This document shows, piece by piece, positions 60,430 through 64,000 of a stretch of 64,000 nucleotides of DNA. Position 1 is the stretch's first letter. The number at the start of each line of letters is the position of its first letter. Made by a program: the position numbers and the translations under genes. The notes under the pieces are model-generated. The model ran no database searches, was not told the DNA's origin, and saw only the letters and a list, made by a program, of their open reading frames with translations. Origin of the DNA: Fastidiosipila sp963510375 (GTDB lineage: Bacteria > Bacillota > Clostridia > Saccharofermentanales > Fastidiosipilaceae); the NCBI GenBank assembly GCA_963510375.1, contig CAUPES010000003.1, forward strand, positions 1-64,000, read 5' to 3'.

Positions 60430-60478
60430 TGTTTCCAAGCAAAAATGTCATATATAAGTGTCAAGCAAATATGTCACC
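60430..60478. mobile_element. Solo IS21-like terminal repeats
   Basis: CAAGCAAAAATGTCA (60436-60450) and CAAGCAAATATGTCA (60462-60476) repeat with one mismatch at a 26-bp offset, after a TGTTTCC tip at 60430. The 26-bp offset and motif (GACAT, then GC) match the repeats at 1-52 read in the same orientation. No transposase gene is adjacent, so this is a remnant end or a miniature derivative. Nothing else is seen in 60479-60543. Confidence 0.45.
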
Positions 60479-60543
60479 CATAAATTAAAATAAGGGATTG
60501 AAAAATATTTAAATAGCAAAAGTATTAAAAAAATGAAATCACT

Positions 60544-61443
60544 CTAACCATTATAGGGATCTATATGTACAGTAATGTTCATGCCATACACTCGGTAAAA
60601 TTTTTCTTTGACGTCTTCAGAAATAACATGAGCTTCTTCAATACTCAAACTTTTATCTACTTCTATATGTACACTTGCGAATAGATGTTCTGGACCATAT
60701 TCATGTATCTCCCAATCATGCACACCCTTAACACCTTCTAACGACAGCACAAAATCTGTATACTCATCTATTTCCGCATCACTTGAACTAATACCAATAA
60801 TGGGACTTATCATATCTTTTACTAACTCTAGACCACTCCAGAGAATATAAATAGCAAGAGCAACAGTTATATAACCGTCTAAATTTATTTTCGTATAAAA
60901 GCTAATTACCAATGCTACCAAGACTCCAAAACTTACCAAAGCATCATTGAAACTATCTTGCGCTACTGCTACAAGCGTTTGAGAATTAATTTTTTTAGCG
61001 CCTTTTTGATAAAAGTTCATCATCCACGCTTTTACAATTATACCTATGATCATAACAACAATTAATATTGGAGAAAGTTTAAAATCTTGAGGGTTAAAGA
61101 TTTTGAGCACACCGTTCCTCAATATTTCTACACCAACAACAAATATTAAAATTGAAATTAATAAACCTGAAAGATATTCATAACGGCCATGGCCATATGG
61201 ATGTGCCTTGTCTGCTGACATTCCAGCAAGTTTAAAGCCGACTAGACTTATAATACTAGAAGAAAAATCCATTAAGTTATTAATAGCATCTGCAACAACA
61301 GAGTGAGAGTTGCTCAAGATACCAGCTACTAGTTTGATCAGAAATAAAAAGAAATTTAAAAGTAAACCTGTTAAGCTGATTTTCTTCCCACTTTCAATTC
61401 TAGATATTGACTGCCTTGCTTCTGCTCGTACAAATTTTCCCAT
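60544..61443 (-). CDS. Cation diffusion facilitator (CDF) metal exporter
   Basis: About 299 residues. Six membrane helices (about 20-215), with HxxxD-type metal ligands visible in NSHSVVADAINNLMDFSSS and DSFNDALVSFGV, and the KAHPYGHGRYEYLSGL loop. The C-terminal cytoplasmic domain (EGVKGVHDWEIHEYGPEHLFASVHIEVD) is the CDF dimerisation domain. Exports divalent metals such as Zn2+, Mn2+ or Fe2+. I prefer ATG 61443 with AGGAG 9 bp upstream; an ATG 21 bp earlier lacks a site. Confidence 0.9.
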   Translation of the reverse strand: MGKFVRAEARQSISRIESGKKISLTGLLLNFFLFLIKLVAGILSNSHSVVADAINNLMDFSSSIISLVGFKLAGMSADKAHPYGHGRYEYLSGLLISILIFVVGVEILRNGVLKIFNPQDFKLSPILIVVMIIGIIVKAWMMNFYQKGAKKINSQTLVAVAQDSFNDALVSFGVLVALVISFYTKINLDGYITVALAIYILWSGLELVKDMISPIIGISSSDAEIDEYTDFVLSLEGVKGVHDWEIHEYGPEHLFASVHIEVDKSLSIEEAHVISEDVKEKFYRVYGMNITVHIDPYNG

Positions 61444-61606
61444 TGGCATTCTCTCCTGATTCATAATTAAATTTTTATTAATAAGTGCAAATATTATAGT
61501 CTATTCATTCGCATTTGTTAAGACCTTTTTGCGAACTAGCTTATTTTTTCAAGTCTATATATAAACTTTGAGGAATTTGCTTTCTTAAGTATATTTTAAG
61601 CCCAGT

Positions 61607-61643
61607 AAAAATAAAAAGCCTGCAACCATCGAGGTTACAGGCT
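61607..61643 (-). terminator. Intrinsic terminator of the tRNA-Arg gene
   Basis: Minus strand: AGCCTGTAACC pairs with GGTTGCAGGCT (11 positions, one mismatch or wobble) around a short TCGAT-containing loop and is followed by TTTTTATTTTT. It starts 5 bp after the tRNA CCA. Confidence 0.85.
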
Positions 61644-61647
61644 AATA

Positions 61648-61724
61648 TGGTGTCCACGAGAGGAATCGAACCTCCGGCCTACGCTTTAGGAGAGCGTCGC
61701 TCTATCCTACTGAGCTACGTGGAC
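61648..61724 (-). tRNA. tRNA-Arg (anticodon CCT)
   Basis: 77 nt including an encoded CCA. Acceptor GTCCACG/CGTGGAC, D arm GCTC-AGTAGGATA-GAGC, anticodon stem ACGCT/AGCGT with loop CTCCTAA (anticodon CCT, reading AGG), and T arm GGAGG-TTCGATT-CCTCT all pair perfectly. It lies close downstream of the small membrane protein gene and may share its transcript. Confidence 0.97.
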
Positions 61725-61753
61725 ATTTTTCATTACTCCTTCAATTTTAATAA

Positions 61754-62230
61754 TCAAAAATCTCTTTTTGTTTTCTCATTCAATCTTTTTGCCATTTTTC
61801 CAAAAACAGAATAGTGACAAAACTTATATCTATAAGCTAACACCGCATTTACAATAGCTAATATTAACACAATTATACGCAAAATTCTCACTGCAGTTCC
61901 CAAATATCCTTGAATAGTTAGAGCATTGATAATAGCTGCTTCACTACGGCTACTACTTGCACTAGATACAATAAAATCACCAATTATATTCAAAATCAAA
62001 GTTATAAATGAATAAATCATCATAATGAAACCTATTTGTGCAGCATGCAGTCGCAGAAATTCGGACGACTCTTCTTTGAAAAAAAAGAGAAAGGCTATTA
62101 CCCAGGCCAAAACTCCTACGTAAGGAATAAACAAGAAGATAGAACTCAAGAAATACATAATAATCGTTGGATATTTAGCAGCTATATAAGCGATGCTTGA
62201 TTTATGTCTATTAAAACTCTCTATTATCAC
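61754..62230 (-). CDS. Small Tic20/DUF4870-like membrane protein
   Basis: 158 residues with four hydrophobic segments (about 20-50, 65-88, 108-135). The segment IPYVGVLAWVIAFLFFFKEESSEFLRLHAAQIGFIM resembles the DUF4870/Tic20-like core, where a loop with conserved HAxQ-like residues joins helices. The start is GTG, immediately after the stop codon of the threonine-synthase-like gene, with AGGAG 6 bp upstream. The two genes are therefore translationally coupled. Function unknown. Confidence 0.75.
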   Translation of the reverse strand: MIIESFNRHKSSIAYIAAKYPTIIMYFLSSIFLFIPYVGVLAWVIAFLFFFKEESSEFLRLHAAQIGFIMMIYSFITLILNIIGDFIVSSASSSRSEAAIINALTIQGYLGTAVRILRIIVLILAIVNAVLAYRYKFCHYSVFGKMAKRLNEKTKRDF

Positions 62231-64000
62231 TTATTGCTCCTGACTCATTCTCTCCAAAATAAGATCTGCTATATCATTCACATTATGTTTTTTGCCTAAT
62301 TCAAGATCTGTAATTTCCAATTTAATTTTCTCAAGATTTGCAGCTGCTAGTTCAGCTTGTCTCTTAGCTAATTCTAGTTCTTCAGCTTCAGCTGCTTTAA
62401 TCTCATTAATAAGAACTTCTCTCGCTTCTTTATCTCCTGCCAAAAATTCTTGCTCACCATAGAATTTCTTCTTGTCTTCATCTGCTTCAAGCTCAGCTGC
62501 GATTAAACTTGCTTTTGCCTGAGCCAATGGATATCTAGCAGGAATATTCAGATCTGATTCGATAAATACTCGCGCTCTCAATTCATCAATATCAGTGAAA
62601 TCTAAATCGTCACCAAGAATAGCCTCCGCTACAACAACCGGATACATATATGGACTTGTCAATGAAACATAAACTGTCTTACGTTTATTATTAGAATTTT
62701 TATCCAATCTACTATGAACCGCTAAACCTACTGCAGTATTCGGATCAAATACATGATCATATTGATTATATGCATTAATAATCCCTTGTCTTGTATGAGC
62801 ATCATCTGCGTAACCATAATTAAGCAAGTAGTTCATATTTGCCAACGTGTTTTTATCGAGATTAAACATGCCATTATCATTTAGATCTCTATACCATTCT
62901 GTGATCTTTTTTGCATCTCTCTGACTAAACTCATATAGCAAACGTTCTAAGTTTTCTGGGCAAAATACATTCAACATTGGGCTGTTGGTAGTGTGCATCT
63001 TTTTATTCATGTTATAGCGACCTGTGCGAATTAGCTCTGTCAAAAAGTTATTTTTATTTGCAGCAACGATTATATTTGCAAATCTTGTGCCACATGCTTT
63101 TGCATAAAGTGCAGCCAATACATTTGATAAATCAGAGCTAGGTACTACCAGGTCATAGATTTCATTTGAAGCAAATTGATCATTGTTCAAAACTTCCGCA
63201 TGCAAAATGCAGAAATAAGCAATCTGAACTAGCAGCACTGGCCAAGAATAATCTCTAATAACTTGAACAAAATAACCTTTAGCTTCAACCTCTGTTTGGA
63301 ATTCTTTATTAAATAAAAGCTCAGCCAGGGCATTTTCTAGTTCATCAAAATTAAGATCAATAATTGTGCTACCCAATAAATCTAAATCACTATGATTTTT
63401 TAATAAATTTAATTTTTTATCGTATTGATTCTTTTCTTTCTTTCTTTTATTAGATTTCCTCTTTTTACTTTTAGCATCTTCTTGCCCATAATTTGTTTCT
63501 GGATCAGCAGCTAAAATAAGATGTTCAATACCACTATCAGTGAAACCTTTGACCCAGGCAAAAGCTGACTCAGCTTGACTAGTCTTAACAAGCAATAACT
63601 TTTTGGCAACTCTATCTGCATACCTATCATGAGCAAGCTTATATAGTGCTGGAACTAGAGCTGCTATTAGATCGTGGTAGCTAGCACCAGGACCATGCCA
63701 CAGTTCAAAACTGTAAGGATAATCTGAGTATTCATTAAGTTTATTAAATCTTAAATAACTTTCTTCAAATTTCATATTGGCAAATGCATTTTTGCAAGCC
63801 TTTTTAATCTCCTCTTGTGGAATACTAGTTATGAATTTAGAAAACACATATGAAAACTTCTCGTAAAGAGGCATCTTCGCAAAATATTCCCAATCACTTT
63901 CTGTAAATTGCGGGAATGTTTCAGGAACAAAAACACCCTCATCTTTTGCATTATCATTTAGGATTGCATCAATATCTGTATAAAATGTATTAATGTCTCT
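62231..64000 (-). CDS. Threonine-synthase-like protein lacking the PLP lysine (5' end outside window)
   Basis: 589 residues are visible and the frame stays open to the window edge, so the start is missing. The visible start DEGVFVPETFPQF and later VVPSSDLSNVLAALYAKACGTRFANIIVAANKNNFLTELIRTGRYN clearly match bacterial threonine synthase. The PLP-lysine motif, normally HGPTxAFKD, reads WHGPGASYHD, with His at 63674-63676 in place of Lys. The phosphate-binding SGDTGKA region reads TSQAESA. A lysine-rich insertion lies near 63410-63480 and a coiled-coil tail of about 100 residues follows. Probably not a PLP enzyme. Confidence 0.8.
   Translation of the reverse strand, partial: RDINTFYTDIDAILNDNAKDEGVFVPETFPQFTESDWEYFAKMPLYEKFSYVFSKFITSIPQEEIKKACKNAFANMKFEESYLRFNKLNEYSDYPYSFELWHGPGASYHDLIAALVPALYKLAHDRYADRVAKKLLLVKTSQAESAFAWVKGFTDSGIEHLILAADPETNYGQEDAKSKKRKSNKRKKEKNQYDKKLNLLKNHSDLDLLGSTIIDLNFDELENALAELLFNKEFQTEVEAKGYFVQVIRDYSWPVLLVQIAYFCILHAEVLNNDQFASNEIYDLVVPSSDLSNVLAALYAKACGTRFANIIVAANKNNFLTELIRTGRYNMNKKMHTTNSPMLNVFCPENLERLLYEFSQRDAKKITEWYRDLNDNGMFNLDKNTLANMNYLLNYGYADDAHTRQGIINAYNQYDHVFDPNTAVGLAVHSRLDKNSNNKRKTVYVSLTSPYMYPVVVAEAILGDDLDFTDIDELRARVFIESDLNIPARYPLAQAKASLIAAELEADEDKKKFYGEQEFLAGDKEAREVLINEIKAAEAEELELAKRQAELAAANLEKIKLEITDLELGKKHNVNDIADLILERMSQEQ

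Overview
The window is low-GC Bacillota DNA, most likely from an anaerobic member of Clostridia. The gene styles, AGGAGG-type ribosome binding sites, an A/V-type ATPase operon, a DUF4364 protein and a PduO-type adenosyltransferase all fit. No rRNA or species marker is present, so the organism cannot be named more closely. Most genes are on the minus strand in long operons. There is one tRNA gene (Arg, anticodon CCT) and no CRISPR array.

Layout. 1-52 is the tip of an IS21-like insertion sequence. 128-1783 is a three-gene plus-strand cassette: a small exported protein followed by two unrecognised cytoplasmic proteins, possibly toxin and immunity. 1837-3678 is a MATE transporter with an unusual acidic tail. 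3892-8748 is a nucleoside-salvage operon (DcuC-family permease, nucleoside hydrolase, ribokinase, GNAT) with its LacI regulator and a clear promoter-operator. 8946-13938 holds gpmI, a GNAT, a cobalamin adenosyltransferase and transketolase. 14088-15557 is a cytoplasmic GH29 fucosidase, ending at a hairpin built from two IS3-like ends. 15710-25015 is a complete nine-gene V-type ATPase operon whose rotor subunit keeps the Na+-ligand residues. Facing away from it is a CPA2 cation/proton antiporter coupled to a PII-like protein, so this block probably handles Na+/H+ homeostasis. 26930-39834 runs from rimP through nusA, ylxR, ylxQ, infB, rbfA, nrnA and truB to a ribF gene fused to an M16-peptidase-like domain, then a second M16-like gene and lgt.

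39987-49908 is an accessory island: a GH3 beta-glycosidase, a YesM/YesN two-component system, and a binding protein with two permeases for an oligosaccharide ABC importer. It is bracketed by two broken genes. 50047-53974 returns to core genes (P-loop protein, DUF4364, yhbY, obg, rpmA, prp, rplU). 54305-59474 has a SanA/ElyC-like protein, a HAD phosphatase, an NAD synthetase and a PTS IIBC. 59565-60410 is thiT under a TPP riboswitch. The end carries another IS21-like tip, a CDF metal exporter, tRNA-Arg, a small membrane protein and a partial threonine-synthase-like gene.

A theme of the window is enzymes that appear to have lost catalytic residues. The NAD synthetase glutaminase domain lacks its cysteine, both M16 proteins lack the zinc motif, and the threonine-synthase homologue lacks the PLP lysine. 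These, the RibF-M16 fusion, the exported-protein cassette and the antiporter/PII pair are the points most worth checking.
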